Assembly (NCBI GenBank): GCA_002418005.1
Contig: DIDF01000025.1
Coordinates: 1-15,895, forward strand
Reading direction: 5' to 3'
From: Lactobacillaceae bacterium UBA5807
GTDB lineage: Bacteria; Bacillota; Bacilli; Lactobacillales; Lactobacillaceae
Length of the DNA: 15,895 bases
Made by a program: the position numbers and the translations under genes. The first letter of the stretch is position 1. Each line of letters opens with the position of its first letter. Shown piece after piece: positions 1-5,678 of the stretch. Under the pieces are notes generated by a model. The model was not told the DNA's origin. It made no database searches and saw only the letters and a program-made list of their open reading frames with translations.

Positions 1-23
1 AAATCAACTAGCACCACGCGTAG

Positions 24-29
24 TATAAT
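24..29 (+). promoter_or_regulatory. -10 box upstream of the DUF896 gene
   Basis: A perfect TATAAT lies 25 bases before the DUF896 start codon. The matching -35 box would fall in the first few bases of the window, where only AAATCA is seen, so the promoter cannot be judged fully. In related Firmicutes this gene often lies next to lexA, but no LexA box is visible in the 54 bases available. Confidence 0.5.
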
Positions 30-54
30 ATAAATTTATTGGAGGGATGATTTT

Positions 55-339
55 ATGAATGAAGAAGAAAAAAAGAAGTTACAGTCAAAGATAAATGATG
101 AAGTATTTAAAGAAATAATCCCAAGAATTAATGAACTAGCCAAAAAAGCCAAAGAAGAAGGGCTTACAGAACTTGAGAAAGTTGAACAAGGTAAGCTTAG
201 AAAAAGGTATATCCAGCATTTTCGGGAAAACTTTAAGAGCCAAATTGAAATGATGAAACTTTATGATAAAAATGGCAAGGAAGTTACTCCTGAAAAAGTT
301 AAAAAAATTCAGCGCAAAAAAGGACTTCGCGATGATTAA
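55..339 (+). CDS. ynzC: DUF896 / UPF0291 (YnzC-like) small protein
   Basis: This 94-residue, highly charged, helical protein matches the YnzC/DUF896 family. The family core is visible: 'INELAKKAKEEGLTELE' near residues 25-41, then a run rich in Glu, Lys and Arg, and the C-terminal 'VTPEKVKKIQRKKGL' that usually reads 'VTPEKLKREQR'. B. subtilis YnzC is encoded in the LexA-controlled yneA region, and its biochemical role is unknown. This copy is longer than the usual 75-80 residues because of about 20 extra N-terminal residues. The ATG follows GGAGGG (41-46) at good spacing, so the extension appears real. The protein has no membrane segment or signal peptide. A yneF-like gene follows after 67 bases on the same strand. 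Confidence 0.85.
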   Translation: MNEEEKKKLQSKINDEVFKEIIPRINELAKKAKEEGLTELEKVEQGKLRKRYIQHFRENFKSQIEMMKLYDKNGKEVTPEKVKKIQRKKGLRDD

Positions 340-406
340 AATAAACTTTTAATTTGTTGGTAAATTGTGTAGAATTAATAGTTGAGGTTAAAGAGGAGGG
401 CTTACT

Positions 407-628
407 TTGGCAACTTGGTTATGGATATTAATTGTCGCTCTTGCTTTAGTGATCGGCTTATTTGGCGGATTCTATGGTGCTCGACGATATATGGAAAAGT
501 ACTTGAAGGAAAACCCACCATTTGATGAGGAACAACTTCGCCAGTTAATGCTGCAGATGGGACAAAAGCCATCTTCAAAGAAGCTTCATCAGATGATGAA
601 TGCTATGAAAAACCGTCAAGGAAAATAA
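407..628 (+). CDS. yneF: YneF-family (UPF0154) small membrane protein
   Basis: This is a 73-residue protein with one N-terminal membrane helix (about residues 4-25, 'WILIVALALVIGLFGGFYGA'). A basic 'RRYMEKYLKENPP' and a Met/Gln/Lys-rich cytoplasmic tail ('QLMLQMGQKPSSKKLHQMM') follow. This is the characteristic architecture and motif order of YneF/UPF0154, a conserved Firmicutes family of unknown function. The start is TTG at 407: AGAGGAGGG (392-400) sits six bases upstream and the family N-terminus begins there. The nearest downstream ATG would remove the first family residues and part of the helix. The gene lies behind the DUF896 gene and ends just before a bidirectional hairpin terminator shared with the convergent acyltransferase gene. 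Confidence 0.9.
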   Translation: MATWLWILIVALALVIGLFGGFYGARRYMEKYLKENPPFDEEQLRQLMLQMGQKPSSKKLHQMMNAMKNRQGK

Positions 629-637
629 TAAAAAAAG

Positions 638-680
638 GAATTGCAAGTTATTATTAAAAACTTGCAGTTCTTTTTTGTTT
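638..680. terminator. Bidirectional intrinsic terminator (yneF / plsC)
   Basis: GAATTGCAAGTT (638-649) pairs with AACTTGCAGTTC (659-670) as a 12-bp stem with one G-T pair and a 9-base loop. It is followed on the plus strand by TTTTTTGTTT. On the minus strand the flanking A-run (from 636 downwards) gives a matching U-tract. The hairpin can therefore stop both the forward yneF transcript and the converging plsC transcript, whose stop codon is at 679-681. Confidence 0.85.
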
Positions 681-1305
681 AAGATTTTTTTGAGACATCA
701 ACATATTTGAAAGTGGGATCAACTGAATAGTCTAATGCATCAAACGCACTTTGCATGTCCTTTTCTAATTGTGCCTGTTGGTCGTCAGTTAACCGTTTTT
801 TTGAGTCAACATAGATTGGTTCCCCAAAAGCTACCGTGACTTGCTTCCTATCAAAAAGACTTTTGAAAGTTAACGGCCCTTGGTAAACAGTTGGAACTAA
901 AGGAACTTTAGCTAAGCGTGCTATCAAAACTGCTCCGCCTTTTAGTTCTTCTGAGTGACGAGTACCAGAGGGAAACAGAACTAGGGACAAATCTGTTTTT
1001 CGCAAAATATTGACTGGGGTTTTAATTGCGGAGGGACCAGGATTTTGTCTGTCCACTGAAAAAGCATTGACATGATTTAAAATCAACCGAAGAACTGGGT
1101 TTTCAAACAATTCTTTTTTGGCCATAAAGCTAAATCTCTTGGGCCAAGCCCCTAAAGCAAAATAAATTGGGTCAAACCAAGTTCTATGGGGGCCAACTAA
1201 AATATAATTTCCCTTAGGTAAACGGTCTTTATGTAAATAATGAGGTTTACCATTGATTACATAAATTAGGATGTTAACCATTACTCGAAGAAATGAGTAA
1301 AGCAA
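679..1305 (-). CDS. plsC: 1-acyl-sn-glycerol-3-phosphate acyltransferase family protein
   Basis: This 208-residue protein belongs to the PlsC/LPLAT family, which makes phosphatidic acid at the cytoplasmic membrane by acylating lysophosphatidic acid. Motif I is HRTWFD (H40-D45, the catalytic HX4D). Motif II lies around residues 80-86 ('AFSVDRQ'). Motif III is FPSGTR (111-116), and 'VPLVPTVY' (135-141) corresponds to motif IV. A short hydrophobic N-terminus (residues 2-17) may anchor the protein. Motif III usually reads FPEGTR, so Ser replaces Glu here, which could mean a different acyl acceptor. The start is TTG, supported by AAGAAGG (1314-1320 on the reverse strand). The next in-frame ATG, codon 9, has no ribosome binding site. 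The family is secure; the exact substrate is inferred. Confidence 0.85.
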   Translation of the reverse strand: MLYSFLRVMVNILIYVINGKPHYLHKDRLPKGNYILVGPHRTWFDPIYFALGAWPKRFSFMAKKELFENPVLRLILNHVNAFSVDRQNPGPSAIKTPVNILRKTDLSLVLFPSGTRHSEELKGGAVLIARLAKVPLVPTVYQGPLTFKSLFDRKQVTVAFGEPIYVDSKKRLTDDQQAQLEKDMQSAFDALDYSVDPTFKYVDVSKKS

Positions 1306-1337
1306 TTTCGTTTCCTTCTTTCATATCTGATAAAATA

Positions 1338-1367
1338 ATATTAACCTATATTCAAAAGCTTTTGCAA
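1338..1367 (-). promoter_or_regulatory. Candidate plsC promoter containing a 12-bp palindrome
   Basis: On the minus strand TTGCAA (1362-1367) and TAATAT (1338-1343) are 18 bases apart and lie upstream of the plsC TTG start. A perfect 12-bp palindrome, CAAAAGCTTTTG (1353-1364), overlaps the end of the -35 box and the spacer, a usual place for an operator. It does not match the FabT or CcpA consensus closely. The region is AT-rich, so chance matches are possible. Confidence 0.35.
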
Positions 1368-1390
1368 ATTAAACAGAATAAGAGTATATC

Positions 1391-2134
1391 ATGAACATAA
1401 AATTAAATCCGAACGAGAGAATAGACCAATTATACAGTAACAATATAAAAATAATTCAAAGCAGTGAGGTTTTTTCCTTTTCTTTAGATGCTGTTTTATT
1501 GGCAGATTTTGTAAAAAGCTCTAATAAACAGCAGACAATTGTAGATCTGTGCAGTGGAAATGGTGCTGTTGGTTTATTTATAAGCAACAAATTGACTGGA
1601 AAAATTTACGAGGTAGAAATCCAGGCTCGTCTTGCCGACATGGCCAAACGAAGTGTCTTGCTGAATTCTCTAGAAAAACGGATGACGGTGATAAATGATG
1701 ATTTAGAAAATTCCACGAATTATATCAAAAAGGATAGTGTTGATACGTTAGTCTGTAATCCGCCATATTTTCTAAATTATCCCACCAGCAAAAAGAATCC
1801 TAATCCGTATTTAGCTATTGCTCGACATGAAGTGAAAACTACCATTGAAAAAGTTAGTTTGACGACTTCAGATTTGCTAAAAATGAATGGTAATGCTTAC
1901 TTTGTTTACCGGCCTGATCGCTTAGTCGATCTTCTTTTAGCTTTTCGAAAATATCGCTTGGAACCCAAAGAAATTCGGTTTGTCCGACCTAGAATTAACG
2001 AAAATGCCAACATGGTGTTACTTCGAGCGGTAAAAGATGGAAAAAAAGATGGGGCAAAAATTCTTCAGGACCTCATAACCCACGAAGGCAATCATTATTC
2101 CAAGGAAGTTAGGAAGATGCTTTATGGAGAATAA
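1391..2134 (+). CDS. yabB: YabB/TrmN6-family tRNA(1Val) adenine-N6 methyltransferase
   Basis: This 247-residue class I SAM-dependent methyltransferase belongs to COG4123. The group includes E. coli TrmN6 (YfiC), which makes N6-methyladenosine at position 37 of a valine tRNA. Visible landmarks are the N-terminal 'ERIDQLY' (10-15), the family signature 'EVFSFSLDAVLLADF' (26-40), SAM-binding motif I 'VDLCSGNGAVGL' (51-62), the acidic E76 after the second strand, 'INDDL' (101-105) and the N6-adenine catalytic motif NPPY (123-126). The length is typical. The ATG has only a weak AAGAG (1379-1383), but the N-terminus aligns with family expectation. The gene is divergent from plsC and overlaps the next gene by 11 bases. 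In B. subtilis the homologous yabB-yazA pair is also adjacent, which supports both calls. Confidence 0.85.
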   Translation: MNIKLNPNERIDQLYSNNIKIIQSSEVFSFSLDAVLLADFVKSSNKQQTIVDLCSGNGAVGLFISNKLTGKIYEVEIQARLADMAKRSVLLNSLEKRMTVINDDLENSTNYIKKDSVDTLVCNPPYFLNYPTSKKNPNPYLAIARHEVKTTIEKVSLTTSDLLKMNGNAYFVYRPDRLVDLLLAFRKYRLEPKEIRFVRPRINENANMVLLRAVKDGKKDGAKILQDLITHEGNHYSKEVRKMLYGE

Positions 2135-2420
2135 AGAACGATATTTTGTTTATATTTTGCTCTGTAAAGATGGAAGTTTGTATACTGGCTATTCTCCTCA
2201 TCCTAAACACCGTTTTGAAGAGCATGTTGCTGGTAAAGGTGCTAAGTATACTAGAAGTCATCCACCTTTAAAGATATTAATGATCAAAGAATATCCGACA
2301 AAGCATTATGCTTTAAGAGCAGAATATTTTATAAAACGGCGTCCAAGAAAACAAAAAATTGCTTTTTTGAAAAAAAATCACGTAGATGTCAAAAGCATTC
2401 CAATTAATTTCAAAAATTAA
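2124..2420 (+). CDS. yazA: GIY-YIG nuclease-fold protein (YazA/UPF0213 family)
   Basis: This 98-residue protein has a stand-alone GIY-YIG domain. The two half-motifs are 'VYIL' (9-12) and 'YTGYS' (20-24). They are followed by the conserved Arg (R30), 'GKGAKYTRSHPP' (38-48) and a metal-binding Glu in 'RAEYFIK' (E67). This order is that of the YazA/YhbQ group (UPF0213). The group has the nuclease fold, but its cellular role is not well established. The ATG lies inside the end of the methyltransferase gene, with AGGAAG (2109-2114) upstream, so the two genes are probably translationally coupled. The usual 'KKLTRKQK' near the C-terminus reads 'KRRPRKQK'. No terminator follows before the ldhD promoter. 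Confidence 0.88.
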   Translation: MENKERYFVYILLCKDGSLYTGYSPHPKHRFEEHVAGKGAKYTRSHPPLKILMIKEYPTKHYALRAEYFIKRRPRKQKIAFLKKNHVDVKSIPINFKN

Positions 2421-2452
2421 GTAATGAACAATAGCCGAAATGTTGATACTCG

Positions 2453-2461
2453 TGGTAGAAT
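2453..2461 (+). promoter_or_regulatory. Extended -10 promoter of ldhD
   Basis: TGGTAGAAT (2453-2461) is an extended -10 element (TGn plus TAGAAT), placed 31 bases before the ldhD start. There is no good -35 at 17-bp spacing (AGCCGA at 2433-2438). A TTGATA at 2443-2448 is too close for this box. A strong ribosome binding site, AGGAGGT, follows at 2479-2485. Confidence 0.45.
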
Positions 2462-2492
2462 AAGGTTGTACAAAATTTAGGAGGTAATTTTT

Positions 2493-3491
2493 GTGAAAAT
2501 TTATGCATACGGTATTCGTGACGATGAAAAACCTTATTTAGATTCATGGGCTAAAGAAAATCCCGATGTTACTGTTGGCTCTACTAAAGAGTTGCTTGAT
2601 GAAAGCACTGTTGATCAAGCTAAAGGTTCTGACGGAGTTGTTGTTTACCAACAAAAGCCATATACCGCAGAAGTTATTGATAAGTTAGCAAGTTACGGAG
2701 TTAAGTTTATGTCACTTCGTAATGTTGGTGTTGATAACATTGATGCAGATGCTATTAAGCGTAATGGAATGAAAGTTACTAATGTTCCTGCATATTCTCC
2801 AGAAGCAATTGCTGAATTTACAGTTACTGAATTGATGAGATTGTTAAGAAAGACCAAAGTCTTTGATAACAAGATCGCTCATGGTGACCTTCGTTGGGCT
2901 CCAGACATTGCTGAAGAACTTAACCAATTAACTGTTGGTGTTTTTGCTACTGGTCGTATTGGCCGAGCAGCAATCAAAATTTATAAAGGTTTTGGTGCCA
3001 AGGTTATCGGTTATGATGTTTACAGAAACCCTGAACTTGAAAAAGAGGGTATCTATGTTGATACTCCTGAAGAACTTTATCGTCAATCAGATGTTCTTTC
3101 AATTCATGCTCCTGCAACAAAAGAAAATGAACATATGCTTAATGATGAAGCATTCTCACAAATGAAGGACGGAGTATACATTTTGAACCCAGCTCGTGGC
3201 TCACTTGTTGATACTGACGCCCTGATCAGAGCACTTGATTCTGGTAAAGTTGCTGGTGCTGCCCTTGACGTTTATGAAGATGAAGTTGGTATCTTCAATA
3301 CTGATTTTGGTAGTTTCGATGCTATTCCAGATGAAAGATTAAAGAACTTGATCAAGCGGGATAATGTTTTGGTAAGTCCACATATCGCCTTCTACACAAA
3401 GCGTGCCGTCCGAAACATGGTTTACTTCGCTATGGATGCTAACAAGTCACTTATTATCAGTGGCAAGTCTGATAAGCTTGTTAAGCTCTAA
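2493..3491 (+). CDS. ldhD: D-lactate dehydrogenase (NAD-dependent)
   Basis: This 332-residue enzyme reduces pyruvate to D-lactate while oxidising NADH, which regenerates NAD+ in lactic fermentation. It belongs to the D-2-hydroxyacid dehydrogenase family and has the usual lactobacillus D-LDH length. The catalytic residues are in place: R235 ('NPARGS'), D259, E264 ('YEDE') and H297 ('SPHIAFYT'). The acidic D175 at the end of the second Rossmann strand indicates NADH rather than NADPH use. 'SLRNVGVDNID' (74-84) and 'VPAYSP' (98-103) are substrate-domain signatures. The nucleotide loop reads ATGRIG (152-157) instead of the usual GTGRIG. The start is GTG, 7 bases after a strong AGGAGGT. The gene is monocistronic between its own promoter and terminator. 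A D-hydroxyisocaproate dehydrogenase-like substrate range cannot be excluded from sequence. Confidence 0.93.
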   Translation: MKIYAYGIRDDEKPYLDSWAKENPDVTVGSTKELLDESTVDQAKGSDGVVVYQQKPYTAEVIDKLASYGVKFMSLRNVGVDNIDADAIKRNGMKVTNVPAYSPEAIAEFTVTELMRLLRKTKVFDNKIAHGDLRWAPDIAEELNQLTVGVFATGRIGRAAIKIYKGFGAKVIGYDVYRNPELEKEGIYVDTPEELYRQSDVLSIHAPATKENEHMLNDEAFSQMKDGVYILNPARGSLVDTDALIRALDSGKVAGAALDVYEDEVGIFNTDFGSFDAIPDERLKNLIKRDNVLVSPHIAFYTKRAVRNMVYFAMDANKSLIISGKSDKLVKL

Positions 3492-3511
3492 AATTTAATA
3501 TCTAATTTGAT

Positions 3512-3541
3512 AAAAGCTGGGTTTTTTTACCCAGCTTTTTT
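3512..3541 (+). terminator. Intrinsic terminator of ldhD
   Basis: AAAAGCTGGGT (3512-3522) pairs perfectly with ACCCAGCTTTT (3529-3539) across a 6-T loop. The right arm runs into T-rich sequence. The stem is 11 bp and lies 20 bases after the ldhD stop codon. Confidence 0.92.
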
Positions 3542-3565
3542 CTTTGAATAAATTTGCCTTGATCC

Positions 3566-3594
3566 TTGCTTTCATGAAGCTTTTCTTATATACT
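3566..3594 (+). promoter_or_regulatory. rpsB promoter
   Basis: TTGCTT (3566-3571) and TATACT (3589-3594) are separated by exactly 17 bases. The predicted transcription start is near 3600-3602, which leaves an untranslated leader of about 105 bases before the rpsB ATG. Confidence 0.7.
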
Positions 3595-3599
3595 TTTAG

Positions 3600-3706
3600 A
3601 GGTGTTTTAAATACACACCTGTTGTGATACTGCAAGTGGTGCCATTTGGTTCTTGTGGTAGGTGATCAATGGGGAGGAAAAATAAAACCTAATTGGAGGA
3701 ATAATT
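3600..3706 (+). promoter_or_regulatory. Structured rpsB 5' leader, candidate S2 autoregulatory RNA
   Basis: The leader can fold in two ways. AGGTGT (3600-3605) pairs with ACACCT (3615-3620) as a hairpin at the very 5' end. Alternatively CACC (3616-3619) pairs with GGTG (3661-3664) at the base of a bulged stem. Its upper helix is TACTGCAAG (3628-3636) with CTTGTGGTA (3652-3660), 9 bp including two G-U pairs, capped by a 15-base loop. Downstream are two Shine-Dalgarno-like stretches, GGGGAGG (3671-3677) with no start codon behind it and GGAGG (3695-3699), which serves the rpsB ATG at 3707. Ribosomal protein operons are commonly autoregulated through such leaders; a role for S2 here is inference. 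Confidence 0.45.
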
Positions 3707-4522
3707 ATGTCAGTTGTATCTATGAAACGATTATTGGAAGCCGGAGTTCATTTCGGTCACCAAACTCGTCGTTGGAACCCAAAGATGAAGCCATATATCT
3801 TCACTGAACGTAACGGAATTTACATCATTGATTTACAAAAAACTGTTAAATTGATTGATGTTGCTTACGATTTTATGAAGGATGAAGCTGCAAAGGGCGC
3901 TGTTGTTTTGTTTGTTGGAACAAAGAAACAGGCTCAGGATTCAATTCAAGAAGAAGCAACTCGTGCCGGTCAATTTTATGTAAACAACCGTTGGTTGGGT
4001 GGAACTTTAACTAACTGGAATACTATTCAAACACGTGTAAAGCGTCTCAAAGATCTTAAGAAGATGGACACTGATGGTACTTTTGATGTTCTTTCTAAGA
4101 AAGAAGTTTCTCTTTTGATTAAACAAAGAGAAAAGCTTGAAAGATTCTTGGGTGGTATTGAAGATATGCCAAAGATTCCTGACGTTATGTTTATTGTTGA
4201 TCCTCGTAAAGAACAAATTGCTGTTAATGAAGCTCAAAAGTTAAACATTCCGATCGTTGCTATGGTTGATACTAATACTGATCCAGACGATATTGATGTT
4301 GTTATCCCTTCAAACGATGATGCCATTCGTGCCGTTCGTTTGATTACTTCGACAATGGCTGATGCAATCATTGAAGGTCGCCAAGGTGAAGACCAAGTTG
4401 ACGAATCTACTTTTGAAGGTGGCAATTCTGATGATAAGTCTGACAAGAAAGACGAATCAATTGAAGATGTTGCTCATAAAGTAGAAGATAGTTCTACAAA
4501 TAATGCTAAAGAAGCTAAATAA
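3707..4522 (+). CDS. rpsB: 30S ribosomal protein S2
   Basis: This 271-residue protein binds late in 30S assembly near the head-body junction of the small subunit. Family landmarks are 'LLEAGVHFGHQTRRWNPKM' (9-27), 'IFTERNGIYIIDL' (31-43), 'FVGTKKQA' (69-76), 'NNRWLGGTLTNW' (93-104) and 'IPIVAMVDTNTDPDDID' (181-197). The C-terminus carries an acidic, Asp/Ser/Lys-rich tail from about residue 228. It is dispensable-looking, and such tails are common in lactobacilli. The ATG follows GGAGG at 3695-3699. The gene is first in the rpsB-tsf unit, behind a strong promoter and a folded leader. Confidence 0.98.
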   Translation: MSVVSMKRLLEAGVHFGHQTRRWNPKMKPYIFTERNGIYIIDLQKTVKLIDVAYDFMKDEAAKGAVVLFVGTKKQAQDSIQEEATRAGQFYVNNRWLGGTLTNWNTIQTRVKRLKDLKKMDTDGTFDVLSKKEVSLLIKQREKLERFLGGIEDMPKIPDVMFIVDPRKEQIAVNEAQKLNIPIVAMVDTNTDPDDIDVVIPSNDDAIRAVRLITSTMADAIIEGRQGEDQVDESTFEGGNSDDKSDKKDESIEDVAHKVEDSSTNNAKEAK

Positions 4523-4524
4523 TT

Positions 4525-4586
4525 AACACTGGGCGAACTCTTTCACTGTGGACCAACGTGGCCTTAGTGTTGGGGATCGCTTTTTT
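4525..4586 (+). terminator. Attenuator-like fold in the rpsB-tsf spacer
   Basis: Two exclusive folds are visible. One is a short hairpin, AACACTGGG (4525-4533) with CTTAGTGTT (4563-4571). The other is a long imperfect hairpin built from GCGA (4533-4536) with TCGC (4577-4580), CTCT (4538-4541) with GGGG (4572-4575), CACT (4544-4547) with AGTG (4566-4569), and an inner CCA/TGG. The second ends directly on a run of six T (4581-4586), as a leaky terminator would. The tsf ribosome binding site follows only 8 bases later. The base pairs are read by eye; regulatory function is inferred. Confidence 0.4.
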
Positions 4587-4605
4587 AATGAATGGAGGCC
4601 ATAGT

Positions 4606-5481
4606 ATGGCAAAAATTGCTGCATCCGATGTAATGAAGTTACGTAAAAAAACAGGCGTAGGTATGATGGACGCTAAAAAAGCTTTAGTTCAAACTGATGG
4701 CGATTTTGATAAGGCTATTGAAGTACTTAGAGAAAAAGGCGTGGCTAAAGCAGAAAAAAAGAGTGGTAAAGTTGCCGCTAATGGTTTAACTAAAATTGCT
4801 ATTAAGGGTAATACTGCTGCCATTGTTGAAATTAACTCTGAAACTGATTTTGTTGCTACCTCGGATCCCTTTAAGGATCTTGTAGATGTTATTTCAGCAG
4901 CTATTGTTGAGAACAAGCCAGCTGATGTTGCTGCTGCATTAAAGTTACCAACTGAAAAAGGCACTATTAAAGATTCAATCATTGAAACAACCCAAGTTAC
5001 TGGTGAAAAGGTTACTCTCCGTCGTTTTGCTGTTGTTGAAAAAAATGATGATGAAGTCTTTGGCTCTTATCTTCATAATGGTGGCTTGATTGGTTCTTTG
5101 GTTCTTTTAAAGGGTGGCGATGAAGCTACTGCAAAAGATATTGCAATGCACGTTGCTGCTACAAATCCAGAATTTTTGAATAAGGATCAGGTTCCTGCTG
5201 ATCGTCTTGCTCATGAAAAGCAAATTTTAACTGAAGAAGCATTAAACGAAGGTAAACCTGAAAAGATTGTTGATAAGATGGTTGAAGGACGACTTCGTAA
5301 GTTCTTGTCTGAAATTTGCCTTGAGGATCAAGACTTTGTTAAGGATCCCGATCAGACTGTTTCACAATATGTAAAATCAAAGAATGCTTCAATTGTTAAA
5401 TTTGTTCGTTATGAAGTTGGTGAAGGAATCGAAGTAGAAAAAGAAAGTTTTGAAGATGAAGTTCGTTCACAACTGAAATAG
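4606..5481 (+). CDS. tsf: Translation elongation factor Ts
   Basis: This 291-residue protein is the guanine nucleotide exchange factor that releases GDP from EF-Tu. The N-terminal UBA-like module carries the signature 'LRKKTGVGMMDAKKAL' (12-27). The core contains 'EINSETDFVA' (75-84), whose TDFV inserts near the EF-Tu Mg site. Later landmarks are 'HVAATNPEFL', 'KMVEGRLRKFLSEICLEDQ' and 'VRYEVGEGIE'. The start is the ATG at 4606 because GGAGG (4594-4598) lies 7 bases upstream and the protein then begins 'MAKIAASDV', as in homologues. An in-frame GTG at 4558 would add 16 residues that overlap the hairpin region and is unlikely. The length matches the family. Confidence 0.97.
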   Translation: MAKIAASDVMKLRKKTGVGMMDAKKALVQTDGDFDKAIEVLREKGVAKAEKKSGKVAANGLTKIAIKGNTAAIVEINSETDFVATSDPFKDLVDVISAAIVENKPADVAAALKLPTEKGTIKDSIIETTQVTGEKVTLRRFAVVEKNDDEVFGSYLHNGGLIGSLVLLKGGDEATAKDIAMHVAATNPEFLNKDQVPADRLAHEKQILTEEALNEGKPEKIVDKMVEGRLRKFLSEICLEDQDFVKDPDQTVSQYVKSKNASIVKFVRYEVGEGIEVEKESFEDEVRSQLK

Positions 5482-5489
5482 TTTTTAAT

Positions 5490-5569
5490 AAAAAGTTGAG
5501 ATTTACTGATTGATACCAAAGGGTAATTTTTACCTGTTATTTGGGATATCTATAATTCTCAACTTTTTT
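5490..5569 (+). terminator. Terminator of the rpsB-tsf unit with nested hairpins
   Basis: AAAAAGTTGAGA (5490-5501) pairs perfectly with TCTCAACTTTTT (5557-5568), a 12-bp stem ending in a T-run. Unlike a normal terminator, 55 bases separate the arms. These contain further nested pairing: ACCAAA-type bases 5516-5520 with TTTGG 5540-5544, and GGTAA (5522-5526) with TTACC (5530-5534). The whole is a three-tier stem. It separates tsf from the pyrH promoter. Confidence 0.8.
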
Positions 5570-5616
5570 GCTGCTTTTTAAGATACTAATAATAATCAGC
5601 TAATTTTGCCTAATTA

Positions 5617-5646
5617 TTGTTGCATGGTGATTTTGTATGATAAAAT
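5617..5646 (+). promoter_or_regulatory. Candidate pyrH promoter
   Basis: TTGTTG (5617-5622) and TAAAAT (5641-5646) are 18 bases apart. The -10 is preceded by TGA, making an extended TGn motif. The element lies between the tsf terminator and the pyrH ribosome binding site GGGAGG (5666-5671). Confidence 0.5.
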
Positions 5647-5678
5647 TGGTATAACGATTGTCAACGGGAGGCTCACTA

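Noticed and set aside
1..54. LexA (SOS) box upstream of the DUF896 gene
   Set aside because: Expected from B. subtilis context, but no CGAAC-N4-GTTCG-like palindrome appears in the bases available.
2466..2500. Rex redox-repressor site near the ldhD start
   Set aside because: TTGTACAA and TTGTGAAA half-matches are present, but no full TTGTGA-N6-TCACAA palindrome is.
2935..3165. Open frame of 76 codons inside ldhD in another frame
   Set aside because: It lies fully inside a conserved gene, has no ribosome binding site and has a low-complexity composition typical of a shadow frame.
4007..4446. Reverse-strand open frames opposite rpsB
   Set aside because: They are mirror frames of a highly expressed gene with biased codons, with no start signals.
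4558..4605. Upstream in-frame GTG start for tsf (16 extra residues)
   Set aside because: It has no ribosome binding site and overlaps the hairpin spacer, while ATG 4606 has GGAGG at 7 bases and gives the family N-terminus.
5658..5678. Upstream ATG start for pyrH (7 extra residues)
   Set aside because: The strong GGGAGG would lie inside the gene, and homologues begin at the ATG at 5679.
5482..5678. Riboswitch or T-box in the tsf-pyrH spacer
   Set aside because: No T-box sequence, purine riboswitch core or PyrR-site motif is seen; the fold ends tsf rather than leading pyrH.
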